A DNA stretch of 64,000 bases, taken from contig JAYKNF010000028.1 in assembly GCA_036172665.1 (NCBI GenBank), positions 124,001-188,000 of the forward strand, read 5' to 3'. Shown here piece by piece: positions 37,636 to 51,864 of this stretch. Position 1 is the stretch's first letter; every line of letters starts with the position of its first letter. Both the position numbers and the translations under genes were made by a program. The notes under the pieces were generated by a model. The model saw only the letters and a list, made by a program, of their open reading frames with translations, did not search any database and was not told where the DNA came from. This DNA comes from Prosopocoilus inquinatus (taxonomy: Eukaryota > Arthropoda > Insecta > Coleoptera > Lucanidae).

Positions 37636-39945
37636 TCCATCGAAACGTCAAATAACATAGTAGATAAGTAAGGATCGATTAGATACATCACAGGAACAAC
37701 GCTAATACGTGTTGTTTCGTTCAAAACTATTTCCAGCTTCTGCTGCGTCCGAGAACTTTGTATCTCACATCAGAGTTACTTTAGTCCATTCAAACGTCAA
37801 ATAACATGCTAGATAAGTAAGGATCTATTAGATACATCACAGGAACAACGCTAATACGTGTTGTTTCGTTTAAAACTATTTCCAGCTCCTGCTGCGTCCA
37901 AAAACTTCGTATCTCACATCAGAATTACTAGAGTCCATCGAAACGTCAAATAACATGATAGATGAGTAAGGATCGATTAGATACATCACAGGAACATAGC
38001 TAATGCGTGTTGTTTCGTTTTAAACTATTTCCAGCTTCTGCTGCGTCCAAAAACTTCGTATCTCACATCAGAATTACTAGAGTCCATCGAAACGTCAAAT
38101 AACATGATAGATGAGTAAGGATCGATTAGATACATCACAGGAACAACGCTAATGCGTGTTGTTTCGTTTAAAACTATTTCCAGCTTCTGCTGCGTCCGAA
38201 AATTTCGTATCTCACTTCAGAGTTACTGGAGTCCATCGAAACGTCAAATAACATAGTAGATAAGTAAGGATCGATTAGATACATCACAGGAACAACGCTA
38301 ATACGTGTTGTTTCGTTCAAAACTATTTCCAGCTTCTGCTGCGTCCGAGAACTTTGTATCTCATATCAGAGTTACTTTAGTCCATTCAAGCGTCAAATAA
38401 CATGCTAGATAAGTAAGGATCTATTAGATACATCACAGGAAAAACGCTAATATGTGTTGTTTCGTTTAAAACTATTTCCAGCTCCTGCTGCGTCCAAAAA
38501 CTTCGTATCTCACATCAGAGTTACTGGAGTCCATCGAAACGACAAATAACATGATAGATAAGTAAGGATCGATTAGATACAGCACAGGAACAACTCTAAT
38601 ACGTGTTGTTTCGTTTAAAACTATTTCCAGCTTCTGCTGCGTCCGAAAATTTCGTATCTCACATCAGAGTTACTGGAGTCCATCGAAACGTCAAATAACA
38701 TAGTAGATAAGTAAGGATCGATTAGATACATCACAGGAACAACGCTAATACGTGTTGTTTCGTTCAAAACTATTTCCAGCTTCTGCTGCGTCCGAGAACT
38801 TTGTATCTCACATCAGAGTTACTTTAGTCCATTCAAACGTCAAATAACATGCTAGATAAGTAAGGATCTATTAGATACATCACAGGAACAACGCTAATAC
38901 GTGTTGTTTCGTTTTAAACTATTTCCAGCTCCTGCTGCGTCCAAGAACTTCGTATCTCACATCAGAATTACTAGAGTCCATCGAAACGTCAAATAACATG
39001 ATAGATGAGTAAGGATCGATTAGATACATCACAGGAACAACGCTAATGCGTGTTGTTTCGTTTAAAACTATTTCCAGCTTCTGCTGCGTCCGAAAATTTC
39101 GTATCTCACATCAGAGTTACTGGAGACCATCGAAACGTCAAATAACATAGTAGATAAGTAAGGATCGATTAGATACATCACAGGAACAACGCTAATGCGT
39201 GTTGTTTCGTTTAAAACTATTTCCAGCTCCTGCTGCGTCCAAAAACTTTGTATCTCACATCAGAGTTACTGGAGTCCATCCAAACGTAAAATAACATGAT
39301 AGATGAGTAAGGATCGATTAGATACATCACAGGAACATAGCTAATGCGTGTTGTTTCGTTTTAAACTATTTCCAGCTTCTGCTGCGTCCGAAAACGTCGT
39401 ATCTAACATCAGAGTTACTGGAGTCCATCGAAACGACAAATAACATGATAGATAAGTAAGGATCGATTAGATACAGCACAGGAACAACGCTAATACGTGT
39501 TGTTTCGTTTAAAACTATTTCCAGCTTCAGCTGCGTCCAAGAACTTCGTATCTCACTTCAGAGTTACTGGAGTCCATCGAAACGTCAAATAACATGATAG
39601 ATGAGTAAGGATCGATTAGATACAACACAGGAACAACGCTAATGCGTGTTGTTTCGTTTAAAACTATTTCCAGCTCCTGCTGTGTCCAAAAACTTTGTAT
39701 CTCACATCAGAGTTACTGGAGTCCATCCAAACGTAAAATAACATGATAGATGAGTAAGGATCGATTAGATACATCACAGGAACATCGCTAATGCGTGTTG
39801 TTTCGTTTAAAACTATTTCCAGCTTCTGCTGCGTCCGAAAATTTCGTATCTCGCATCATAGTTAATGGAGTCCATCGAAACGTCAAATAACATAGTAGAT
39901 AAGTAAGGATCGATTAGATACATCACAGGAACAACGCTAATGCGT
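37636..39945. repeat. 15-mer HOR copy 2
   Basis: The variants CAACTCTAATACG, CCAAGAACTTCG, TTCAGCTGCG, CTGCTGTGTCC and TCTCGCATCATAG all recur at +2235. Matching ends near 39945, where GCGTG replaces ACGTG and region D monomers follow. Confidence 0.85.
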
Positions 39946-40706
39946 GTTGTTTCGTTTAAAACTATTTCCAGATTCTGCTGCGTCCGAAAATTTCGTATCT
40001 CACATCATAGTTACTGGAGTCCATCCAAACGTCAAATAACATGATAGATGAGTAAGGATCGATTAGATACATCACAGGAACAACGCTAATACGTGTTGTT
40101 TCGTTTAAAACTATTTCCAGCTGCTGCTGCGTCCGAAAACGTCCTATCTCACATCAGACTTACTGGAGTCCATCCAAACTTCAAATAACATGTTAGATAA
40201 GTAAGGATCGTTTAGATACATCACAAGAACAACGCTAATACGTGTTGTTTCGTTCAAAACTATTTCCAGCTTCTGCTGCGTCCTAGAACTTTGTATCTCA
40301 CATCAGAGATACTGGTGTCCGTCCAAACGTCAAATAACATGATAGATGAGTAAGAATCGATTAGATACATCACAGGAACAACGCTAATATGTGTTGTTTC
40401 GTTTAAAACTATTTCCAGCTGCTGCTGCGTCCGAAAATTTCGTATCTCACATTAGAGTTACTGGAGTCCATCGAAACGTCAAATAACATAGTAGCTAAGT
40501 AAGGATCGATTAGATACATCACAAGAACAACGCTAATACGTGTTGTTTCGTTCAAAACTATTTCCAGCTTTTGCTGCGTCCAAAAACTTTGTATCTCACA
40601 TCAGAGTTACTGGAGTCCATCCAAACGTAAAATAACATGATAGATGAGTAAGGATCGATTAGATACATCACAGGAACAACGCTAATGCGTGTTGTTTCGT
40701 TTAAAA

Positions 40707-40970
40707 CTATTTCCAGATTCTGCTGCGTCCGAAAATTTCGTATCTCACATCATAGTTAATGGAGTCCATCGAAACGTCAAATAACATGATAGATGAGTAA
40801 GGATCGATTAGATACATCACAGGAACAACGCTAATGCGTGTTGTTTCATTTAAAACTATTTGCAGCTTCTGCTGCGTCCGATAAACTTTGTATCTCACAT
40901 CAGAGTTACTGGAGTCCATCCAAACGTCAAATAACATGATAGATGAGTAAGGATCGATTAGATACATCAC
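40707..40970 (-). other. Chance 87-codon open frame over a 150-bp monomer
   Basis: Same origin as at 26253: CCGATAAACTTTG near 40878 adds one base and keeps frame for two monomers. The paired monomer has CATTTAAAAC and TTTGCAGC. Its translation is identical to those at 46671, 52141 and 54629, as expected from recent HOR copying. Confidence 0.9.
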
Positions 40971-42942
40971 AGGAACAACGCTAATACGTGTTGTTTCGTT
41001 TAAAACTATTTCCAGCTCCTGCTGCGTCCAAAAATTTCGTATCTCACATCAGAATTACTAGAGTAGATCGAAACGTCAAATAACATGATAGATGAGTAAG
41101 GATCGATTAGATACATCACAGGAGCAACGCTAATGCGTGTTGTTTCGTTTAAAACTATTTCCAGCTTCTGCTGCGTCCGAAAATTTCGTATCTCACTTCA
41201 GAGTTACTGGAGTCCATCGAAACGTCAAATAACATAGTAGATAAGTAAGGATCGATTAGATACATCACAGGAACAACGCTAATACGTGTTGTTTCGTTCA
41301 AAACTATTTCCAGCTTCTGCTGCGTCCGAGAACTTTGTATCTCACATCAGAGTTACTTTAGTCCATTCAAACGTCAAATAACATGCTAGATAAGTAAGGA
41401 TCTATTAGATACATCACAGGAACAACGCTAATATGTGTTGTTTCGTTTAAAACAATTTCCAGCTCCTGCTGCGTCCAAAAACTTCGTATCTCACATCAGA
41501 GTTACTGGAGTCCATCGAAACGACAAATAACATGATAGATAAGTAAGGATCGATTAGATACAGCACAGGAACAACGCTAATACGTGTTGTTTCGTTTAAA
41601 ACTATTTCCAGCTTCTGCTGCGTCCGAAAATTTCGTATCTCACATCAGAGTTACTGGAGTCCATCGAAACGTCAAATAACATAGTAGATAATTAAGGATC
41701 GATTAGATACATCACAGGAACAACGCTAATACGTGTTGTTTCGTTCAAAACTATTTCCAGCTTCTGCTGCGTCCGAGAACTTTGTATCTCACATCAGAGT
41801 TACTTTAGTCCATTCAAACGTCAAATAACATGCTAGATAAGTAAGGATCTATTAGATACATCACAGGAACAACGCTAATACGTGTTGTTTCGTTTAAAAC
41901 TATTTCCAGCTCCTCCTGCGTCCAAAAACTTCGTATCTCACATCAGAATTACTAGAGTCCATCGAAACGTCAAATAACATGATAGATGAGTAAGGATCGA
42001 TTAGATACATCACAGGAACAACGCTAATGCGTGTTGTTTCGTTTAAAACTATTTCCAGCTTCTGCTGCGTCCGAAAATTTCGTATCTCACATCAGAGTTA
42101 CTGGAGTCCATCGAAATGTCAAATAACATAGTAGATAAGTAAGGATCGATTAGATACATCACAGGAACAACGCTAATGCGTGTTGTTTCGTTTAAAACTA
42201 TTTCCAGCTCCTGCTGCGTCCAAAAACTTCGTATCTCACATCAGAATTACTAGAGTCCATCGAAAGGTCAAATAACATAGTAGATAAGTAAGGATCGATT
42301 AGATACATCACAGGAACATAGCTAATGCGTGTTGTTTCGTTTTAAACTATTTCCAGCTTCTGCTGCGTCCGAAAACGTCGTATCTAACATCAGAGTTACT
42401 GGAGTCCATCGAAACGACAAATAACATGATAGATAAGTAAGGATCGATTAGATACATCACAGGAACAACGCTAATACGTGTTGTTTCGTTTAAAACTATT
42501 TCCAGCTCCTGCTGCGTCCAAAAACTTTGTATCTCACATCAGAGTTACTGGAGTCCATCCAAACGTAAAATAACACGATAGATGAGTAAGGATCGATTAG
42601 ATACATCACAGGAACATAGCTAATGCGTGTTGTTTCGTTTTAAACTATTTCCAGCTTCTGCTGCGTCCGAAAACGTCGTATCTAACATCAGAGTTACTGG
42701 AGTCCATCGAAACGACAAATAACATGATAGATAAGTAAGGATCGATTAGATACATCACAGGAACATCGCTAATGCGTGTTGTTTCGTTTAAAACTATTTC
42801 CAGCTTCTGCTGCGTCCGAAAATTTCGTATCTCACATCATAGTTAATGGAGTCCATCGAAACGTCAAATAACATAGTAGATAAGTAAGGATCGATTAGAT
42901 ACATCACAGGAACAACGCTAATGCGTGTTGTTTCGTTTAAAA

Positions 42943-43206
42943 CTATTTCCAGATTCTGCTGCGTCCGAAAATTTCGTATCTCACATCATAGTTAATGGAG
43001 TCCATCGAAACGTCAAATAACATGATAGATGAGTAAGGATCGATAAGATACATCACAGGAACAACGCTAATGCGTGTTGTTTCATTTAAAACTATTTGCA
43101 GCTTCTGCTGCGTCCGATAAACTTTGTATCTCACATCAGAGTTACTGGAGTTCATCCATATGTCAAATAACATGATAGATGAGTAAGGATCGATTAGATA
43201 CATCAC
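42943..43206 (-). other. Chance 87-codon open frame over a 150-bp monomer
   Basis: Second +1 monomer pair of the 40-mer, 2236 bp after the first. It differs by FDIWMN where the 40707 frame has FDVWMD. No gene signal is seen. Confidence 0.9.
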
Positions 43207-44316
43207 AGGAACAACGCTAATACGTGTTGTTTCGTTTAAAACTATTTCCAGCTCCTGCTGCGTCCAAAAACTTCGTATCTCACATCAGAATTACTAGAGT
43301 CCATCGAAACGTCAAATAACATGATAGATGAGTAAGGATCGATTAGATACATCACAGGAACAACGCTAATGCGTGTTGTTTCGTTTAAAACTATTTCCAG
43401 CTTCTGCTGCGTCCGAAAATTTCGTATCTCACTTCAGAGTTACTGGAGTCCATCGAAACGTCAAATAACATAGTAGATAAGTAAGGATCGATTAGATACA
43501 TCACAGGAACAACGCTAATACGTGTTGTTTCATTCAAAACTATTTAAAGCTTCTGCTGCGTCCGAGAACTTTGTATCTCACATCAGAGTTACTTTAGTCC
43601 ATTCAAACGTCAAATAACATGCTAGATAAGTAAGGATCTATTAGATACATCACAGGAACAACGCTAATATGTGTTGTTTCGTTTAAAACTATTTCCAGCT
43701 CCTGCTGCGTCCAAAAACATCGTATCTCACATCAGAGTTACTGGAGTCCATCGAAACGACAAATAACATGATAGATAAGTAAGGATCGATTAGATACATC
43801 ACAGGAACAACGCTAATACGTGTTGTTTCGTTTAAAACTATTTCCAGCTTCTGCTGCGTCCGAAAATTTCGTATCTCACATCAGAGTTACTGGAGTCCAT
43901 CGAAACGTCAAATAACATAGTAGATAAGTAAGGATCGATTAGATACATCACAGGAACAACGCTAATACGTGTTGTTTCGTTCAAAACTATTTCCAGCTTC
44001 TGCTGCGTCCGAGAACTTTGTATCTCACATCAGAGTTACTTTAGTCCATTCAAACGTCAAATAACATGCTAGATAAGTAAGGATCTATTAGATACATCAC
44101 AGGAACAACGCTAATACGTGTTGTTTCGTTCAAAACTATTTCCAGCTTCTGCTGCGTCCGAGAACTTTGTATCTCACATCTGAGTTACTTTAGTCCATTC
44201 AAACGTCAAATAACATGCTAGATAAGTAAGGATCTATTAGATACATCACAGGAACAACGCTAATACGTGTTGTTTCGTTTAAAACTATTTCCAGCTCTTG
44301 CTGCGTCCAAAAACTT

Positions 44317-44329
44317 CGTGAGATACGAA
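44317..44329. repeat. Inverted 11-bp scar at the 40-mer junction
   Basis: The usual ACT-TCGTATCTCAC-ATCAGAG is replaced by ACT-TC-GTGAGATACGA-ATCAGAG. GTGAGATACGA (44318-44328) is the exact reverse complement of TCGTATCTCAC. The result is a hairpin, TTCGT GAGAT ACGAA, and a net +2 bp. To the left the sequence matches that before 50133, and to the right it matches that from 38366, so the scar sits exactly at the tandem duplication breakpoint. Confidence 0.85.
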
Positions 44330-46670
44330 TCAGAGTTACTTTGGTCCATTCAAGCGTCAAATAACATTCTAGATAAGTAAGGATCTATTAGATACATCAC
44401 AGGAAAAACGCTAATATGTGTTGTTTCGTTTAAAACTATTTCCAGCTCCTGCTGCGTCCAAAAACTTCGTATCTCACATCAGAGTTACTGGAGTCCATCG
44501 AAACGACAAATAACATGATAGATAAGTAAGGATCGATTAGATACAGCACAGGAACAACGCTAATACGTGTTGTTTCGTTTAAAACTATTTCCAGCTTCTG
44601 CTGCGTCCGAAAATTTCGTATCTCACATCAGAGTTACTGGAGTCCATCGAAACGTCAAATAACATAGTAGATAAGTAAGGATCGATTAGATACATCACAG
44701 GAACAACGCTAATACGTGTTGTTTCGTTCAAAACTATTTCCAGCTTCTGCTGCGTCCGAGAACTTTGTATCTCACATCAGAGTTACTTTAGTCCATTCAA
44801 ACGTCAAATAACATGCTAGATAAGTAAGGATCTATTAGATACATCACAGGAACAACGCTAATACGTGTTGTTTCGTTTTAAACTATTTCCAGCTCCTGCT
44901 GCGTCCAAAAACTTCGTATCTCACATCAGAATTACTAGAGTCCATCGAAACGTCAAATAACATGATAGATGAGTAAGGATCGATTAGATACATCACAGGA
45001 ACAACGCTAATGCGTGTTGTTTCGTTTAAAACTATTTCCAGCTTCTGCTGCGTCCGAAAATTTCGTATCTCACATCAGAGTTACTGGAGACCATCGAAAC
45101 GTCAAATAACATAGTAGATAAGTAAGGATCGATTAGATACATCACAGGAACAACGCTAATGCGTGTTGTTTCGTTTAAAACTATTTCCAGCTCCTGCTGC
45201 GTCCAAAAACTTTGTATCTCACATCAGAGTTACTGGAGTCCATCCAAACGTAAAATAACATGATAGATGAGTAAGGATCGATTAGATACATCACAGGAAC
45301 ATAGCTAATGCGTGTTGTTTCGTTTTAAACTATTTCCAGCTTCTGCTGCGTCCGAAAACGTCGTATCTAACATCAGAGTTACTGGAGTCCATCGAAACGA
45401 CAAATAACATGATAGATAAGTAAGGATCGATTAGATACAGCACAGGAACAACGCTAATACGTGTTGTTTCGTTTAAAACTATTTCCAGCTTCAGCTGCGT
45501 CCAAGAACTTCGTATCTCACTTCAGAGTTACTGGAGTCCATCGAAACGTCAAATAACATGATAGATGAGTAAGGATCGATTAGATACAACACAGGAACAA
45601 CGCTAATGCGTGTTGTTTCGTTTAAAACTATTTCCAGCTCCTGCTGTGTCCAAAAACTTTGTATCTCACATCAGAGTTACTGGAGTCCATCCAAACGTAA
45701 AATAACATGATAGATGAGTAAGGATCGATTAGATACATCACAGGAACATCGCTAATGCGTGTTGTTTCGTTTAAAACTATTTCCAGCTTCTGCTGCGTCC
45801 GAAAATTTCGTATCTCACATCATAGTTAATGGAGTCCATCGAAACGTCAAATAACATAGTAGATAAGTAAGGATCGATTAGATACATCACAGGAACAACG
45901 CTAATGCGTGTTGTTTCGTTTAAAACTATTTCCAGATTCTGCTGCGTCCGAAAATTTCGTATCTCACATCATAGTTACTGGAGTCCATCCAAACGTCAAA
46001 TAACATGATAGATGAGTAAGGATCGATTAGATACATCACAGGAACAACGCTAATACGTGTTGTTTCGTTTAAAACTATTTCCAGCTGCTGCTGCGTCCGA
46101 AAACGTCCTATCTCACATCAGACATACTGGAGTCCATCCAAACTTCAAATAACATGTTAGATAAGTAAGGATCGTTTAGATACATCACAGGAACAACGCT
46201 AATACGTGTTGTTTCGTTCAAAACTATTTCCAGCTTCTGCTGCGTCCTAGAACTTTGTATCTCACATCAGAGATACTGGTGTCCGTCCAAACGTCAAATA
46301 ACATGATAGATGAGTAAGAATCGATTAGATACATCACAGGAACAACGCTAATATGTGTTGTTTCGTTTAAAACTATTTCCAGCTGCTGCTGCGTCCGAAA
46401 ATTTCGTATCTCACATTAGAGTTACTGGAGTCCATCGAAACGTCAAATAACATAGTAGCTAAGTAAGGATCGATTAGATACATCACAAGAACAACGCTAA
46501 TACGTGTTGTTTCGTTCAAAACTATTTCCAGCTTTTGCTGCGTCCAAAAACTTTGTATCTCACATCAGAGTTACTGGAGTCCATCCAAACGTAAAATAAC
46601 ATGATAGATGAGTAAGGATCGATTAGATACATCACAGGAACAACGCTAATGCGTGTTGTTTCGTTTAAAA

Positions 46671-46934
46671 CTATTTCCAGATTCTGCTGCGTCCGAAAAT
46701 TTCGTATCTCACATCATAGTTAATGGAGTCCATCGAAACGTCAAATAACATGATAGATGAGTAAGGATCGATTAGATACATCACAGGAACAACGCTAATG
46801 CGTGTTGTTTCATTTAAAACTATTTGCAGCTTCTGCTGCGTCCGATAAACTTTGTATCTCACATCAGAGTTACTGGAGTCCATCCAAACGTCAAATAACA
46901 TGATAGATGAGTAAGGATCGATTAGATACATCAC
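46671..46934 (-). other. Chance 87-codon open frame over a 150-bp monomer
   Basis: Copy of the 40707 frame at +5964 with an identical translation. It arises from the +1 monomer and is not a gene. Confidence 0.9.
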
Positions 46935-48906
46935 AGGAACAACGCTAATACGTGTTGTTTCGTTTAAAACTATTTCCAGCTCCTGCTGCGTCCAAAAATT
47001 TCGTATCTCACATCAGAATTACTAGAGTAGATCGAAACGTCAAATAACATGATAGATGAGTAAGGATCGATTAGATACATCACAGGAACAACGCTAATGC
47101 GTGTTGTTTCGTTTAAAACTATTTCCAGCTTCTGCTGCGTCCGAAAATTTCGTATCTCACTTCAGAGATACTGGAGTCCATCGAAACGTCAAATAACATA
47201 GTAGATAAGTAAGGATCGATTAGATACATCACAGGAACAACGCTAATACGTGTTGTTTCGTTCAAAACTATTTCCAGCTTCTGCTGCGTCCGAGAACTTT
47301 GTATCTCACATCAGAGTTACTTTAGTCCATTCAAACGTCAAATAACATGCTAGATAAGTAAGGATCTATTAGATACATCACAGGAACAACGCTAATATGT
47401 GTTGTTTCGTTTAAAACAATTTCCAGCTCCTGCTGCGTCCAAAAACTTCGTATCTCACATCAGAGTTACTGGAGTCCATCGAAACGACAAATAACATGAT
47501 AGATAAGTAAGGATCGATTAGATACAGCACAGGAACAACGCTAATACGTGTTGTTTCGTTTAAAACTATTTCCAGCTTCTGCTGCGTCCGAAAATTTCGT
47601 ATCTCACATCAGAGTTACTGGAGTCCATCGAAACGTCAAATAACATAGTAGATAATTAAGGATCGATTAGATACATCACAGGAACAACGCTAATACGTGT
47701 TGTTTCGTTCAAAACTATTTCCAGCTTCTGCTGCGACCGAGAACTTTGTATCTCACATCAGAGTTACTTTAGTCCATTCAAACGTCAAATAACATGCTAG
47801 ATAAGTAAGGATCTATTAGATACATCACAGGAACAACGCTAATACGTGTTGTTTCGTTTAAAACTATTTCCAGCTCCTCCTGCATCCAAAAACTTCGTTT
47901 CTCACATCAGAATTACTAGAGTCCATCGAAACGTCAAATAACATGATAGATGAGTAAGGATCGATTAGATACATCACAGGAACAACGCTAATGCGTGTTG
48001 TTTCGTTTAAAACTATTTCCAGCTTCTGCTGCGTCCGAAAATTTCGTATCTCACATCAGAGTTACTGGAGTCCATCGAAATGTCAAATAACATAGTAGAT
48101 AAGTAAGGATCGATTAGATACATCACAGGAACAACGCTAATGCGTGTTGTTTCGTTTAAAACTATTTCCAGCTCCTGCTGCGTCCAAAAACTTCGTATCT
48201 CACATCAGAATTACTAGAGTCCATCGAAAGGTCAAATAACATAGTAGATAAGTAAGGATCGATTAGATACATCACAGGAACATAGCTAATGCGTGTTGTT
48301 TCGTTTTAAACTATTTCCAGCTTCTGCTGCGTCCGAAAACGTCGTATCTAACATCAGAGTTACTGGAGTCCATCGAAACGACAAATAACATGATAGATAA
48401 GTAAGGATCGATTAGATACATCACAGGAACAACGCTAATACGTGTTGTTTCGTTTAAAACTATTTCCAGCTCCTGCTGCGTCCAAAAACTTTGTATCTCA
48501 CATCAGAGTTACTGGAGTCCATCCAAACGTAAAATAACATGATAGATGAGTAAGGATCGATTAGATACATCACAGGAACATAGCTAATGCGTGTTGTTTC
48601 GTTTTAAACTATTTCCAGCTTCTGCTGCGTCCGAAAACGTCGTATCTAACATCAGAGTTACTGGAGTCCATCGAAACGACAAATAACATGATAGATAAGT
48701 AAGGATCGATTAGATACATCACAGGAACATCGCTAATGCGTGTTGTTTCGTTTAAAACTATTTCCAGCTTCTGCTGCGTCCGAAAATTTCGTATCTCACA
48801 TCATAGTTAATGGAGTCCATCGAAACGTCAAATAACATAGTAGATAAGTAAGGATCGATTAGATACATCACAGGAACAACGCTAATGCGTGTTGTTTCGT
48901 TTAAAA

Positions 48907-49170
48907 CTATTTCCAGATTCTGCTGCGTCCGAAAATTTCGTATCTCACATCATAGTTAATGGAGTCCATCGAAACGTCAAATAACATGATAGATGAGTAA
49001 GGATCGATAAGATACATCACAGGAACAACGCTAATGCGTGTTGTTTCATTTAAAACTATTTGCAGCTTCTGCTGCGTCCGATAAACTTTGTATCTCACAT
49101 CAGAGTTACTGGAGTTCATCCATACGTCAAATAACATGATAGATGAGTAAGGATCGATTAGATACATCAC
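48907..49170 (-). other. Chance 87-codon open frame over a 150-bp monomer
   Basis: Copy of the 42943 frame at +5964. It reads FDVWMN rather than FDIWMN because GTTCATCCATACG here replaces GTTCATCCATATG. Confidence 0.9.
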
Positions 49171-50132
49171 AGGAACAACGCTAATACGTGTTGTTTCGTT
49201 TAAAACTATTTCCAGCTCCTGCTGCGTCCAAAAACTTCGTATCTCACATCAGAATTACTAGAGTCCATCGAAACGTCAAATAACATGATAGATGAGTAAG
49301 GATCGATTAGATACATCACAGGAACAACGCTAATGCGTGTTGTTTCGTTTAAAACTATTTCCAGCTTCTGCTGCGTCCGAAAATTTCGTATCTCACTTCA
49401 GAGTTACTGGAGTCCATCGAAACGTCAAATAACATAGTAGATAAGTAAGGATCGATTAGATACATCACAGGAACAACGCTAATACGTGTTGTTTCATTCA
49501 AAACTATTTCCAGCTTCTGCTGCGTCCGAGAACTTTGTATCTCACATCAGAGTTACTTTAGTCCATTCAAACGTCAAATAACATGCTAGATAAGTAAGGA
49601 TCTATTAGATACATCACAGGAACAACGCTAATATGTGTTGTTTCGTTTAAAACTATTTCCAGCTTCTGCTGCGTCCGAAAATTTCGTATCTCACATCAGA
49701 GTTACTGGAGTCCATCGAAACGTCAAATAACATAGTAGATAAGTAAGGATCGATTAGATACATCACAGGAACAACGCTAATACGTGTTGTTTCGTTCAAA
49801 ACTATTTCCAGCTTCTGCTGCGTCCGAGAACTTTGTATCTCACATCAGAGTTACTTTAGTCCATTCAAACGTCAAATAACATGCTAGATAAGTAAGGATC
49901 TATTAGATACATCACAGGAACAACGCTAATACGTGTTGTTTCGTTCAAAACTATTTCCAGCTTCTGCTGCGTCCGAGAACTTTGTATCTCACATCTGAGT
50001 TACTTTAGTCCATTCAAACGTCAAATAACATGCTAGATAAGTAAGGATCTATTAGATACATCACAGGAACAACGCTAATACGTGTTGTTTCGTTTAAAAC
50101 TATTTCCAGCTCCTGCTGCGTCCAAAAACTTC

Positions 50133-51489
50133 GTATCTCACATCAGAATTACTAGAGTCCATCGAAACGTCAAATAACATGATAGATGAGTAAGGATCGA
50201 TTAGATACATCACAGGAACAACGCTAATGCGTGTTGTTTCGTTTGAAACTATTTCCATCTTCTGCTGCGTCCGAAAATATCTTATCTCACTTCAGAGATA
50301 CTGGAGTCCATCGAAACGTCAAATAACATAGTAGATAAGTAAGGATCGATTAGATACATCACAGGAACAACGCTAATACGTGTTGTTTCGTTCAAAACTA
50401 TTTCCAGCTTCTGCTGCGTCCGAGAACTTTGTATCTCACATCAGAGTTACTTTAGTCCATTCAAACGTCAAATAACATGCTAGATAAGTAAGGATCTATT
50501 AGATACATCACAGGAACAACGCTAATATGTGTTGTTTCGTTTAAAACTATTTCCAGCTCCTGCTGCGTCCAAAAACTTCGTATCTCACATCAGAGTTACT
50601 GGAGTCCATCGAAACGACAAATAACATGATAGATAAGTAAGGATCGATTAGATACAGCACAGGAACAACGCTAATACGTGTTGTTTCGTTTAAAACTATT
50701 TCCAGCTTCTGCTGCGTCCGAAAATTTCGTATCTCACTTCAGAGTTACTGGAGTCCATCGAAACGTCAAATAACATAGTAGATAAGTAAGGATCGATTAG
50801 ATACATCACAGGAACAACGCTAATACGTGTTGTTTCATTCAAAACTATTTCCAGCTTCTGCTGCGTCCGAGAACTTTGTATCTCACATCAGAGTTACTTT
50901 AGTCCATTCAAACGTCAAATAACATGCTAGATAAGTAAGGATCTATTAGATACATCACAGGAACAACGCTAATATGTGTTGTTTCGTTTAAAACTATTTC
51001 CAGCTCCTGCTGCGTCCAAAAACTTCGTATCTCACATCAGAGTTACTGGAGTCCATCGAAACGACAAATAACATGATAGATAAGTAAGGATCGATTAGAT
51101 ACATCACAGGAACAACGCTAATACGTGTTGTTTCGTTTAAAACTATTTCCAGCTTCTGCTGCGTCCGAAAATTTCGTATCTCACATCAGAGTTACTGGAG
51201 TCCATCTAAACGTCAAATAACATAGTAGATAAGTAAGGATCGATTAGATACATCACAGGAACAACGCTAATACGTGTTGTTTCGTTCAAAACTATTTCCA
51301 GCTTCTGCTGCGTCCGAGAACTTTGTATCTCACATCAGAGTTACTTTAGTCCATTCAAACGTCAAATAACATGCTAGATAAGTAAGGATCTATTAGATAC
51401 ATCACAGGAACAACGCTAATACGTGTTGTTTCGTTTAAAACTATTTCCAGCTTCTGCTGCGTCCGAAAATTTCGTATCTCACATCAGAG
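50133..51489. repeat. Transition monomers between regions D and E
   Basis: About nine ordinary monomers. The TTTCCATCTTCTG monomer with GAAAATATC near 50251 is shared with region E at 53038 and 55526, so this stretch is a probable source of the E unit. Nothing other than satellite is seen. Confidence 0.75.
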
Positions 51490-51864
51490 TTACTGGAGTC
51501 CATCGAAACGTCAAATAACATAGTAGATAAGTAAGGATCGATTAGATACATCACAGGAACAACGCTAATGCGTGTTGTTTCGTTTAAAACTATTTCCAGC
51601 TTCTGCTGCGTCCGAAAATTTCGTATCTCACATCAGAGTTACTGGAGTCCATCGAAACGACAAATAACATAGTAGATAAGTAAGAATCGATTAGATACAT
51701 CACAGGAACAACGCTAATACGTGCTGTTTCGTTTAAAACTATTTCCAGCTCCTGCTACGTCCAAAAACTTTGTATCTCACATCAGAGTTACTGGAGTCCA
51801 TCCAAACGTAAAATAACATGATAGATGAGTAAGGATCGATTAGATACATCACAGGAACAACGCT

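Larger units (their letters stand above)
26316..39945. repeat. Region C: 14/13-mer, 10-mer and 15-mer HORs
   Basis: Five monomer types recur here in changing order. One has GAAAATTTCG with CATAGTAGATAAG. One has GAGAACTTTG with ACTTTAGTCCATTC and GATCTATTAG. One has AACTTCG with AATTACTAGAG. One has AACTTCG with GAAACGACAAAT and ACAGCACAGG. One has AACTTTG with CCAAACGTAAAAT and GGAACATAGC. The stretch 26316-27830 holds the same types without a clear full HOR copy. Confidence 0.85.
38366..44329. repeat. Region D: 40-mer HOR copy 1, 5964 bp
   Basis: A fixed 5964-bp offset links 38368 to 44332, 39119 to 45083, 40707 to 46671 and 42943 to 48907. The length is 40 x 149 plus 4, explained by two +1 monomers (near 40880 and 43110) and the +2 scar at 44317. 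The copy overlaps the second 15-mer of region C, so it was assembled from already duplicated material. Confidence 0.88.
44330..50132. repeat. 40-mer HOR copy 2, one monomer shorter
   Basis: Follows copy 1 at +5964 to about 49650, then at +5815, so one 149-bp monomer was lost between about 49620 and 49660. The CATCTGAGTTAC variant at 44177 recurs at 49992. The copy ends near 50132, where normal TCGTATCTCAC replaces the inverted scar. Confidence 0.85.

Noticed and set aside
44318..44328. Rho-independent terminator hairpin
   Set aside because: The 5-bp stem has no U-rich tail and the setting is eukaryotic satellite; it fits a repair scar at a duplication junction.
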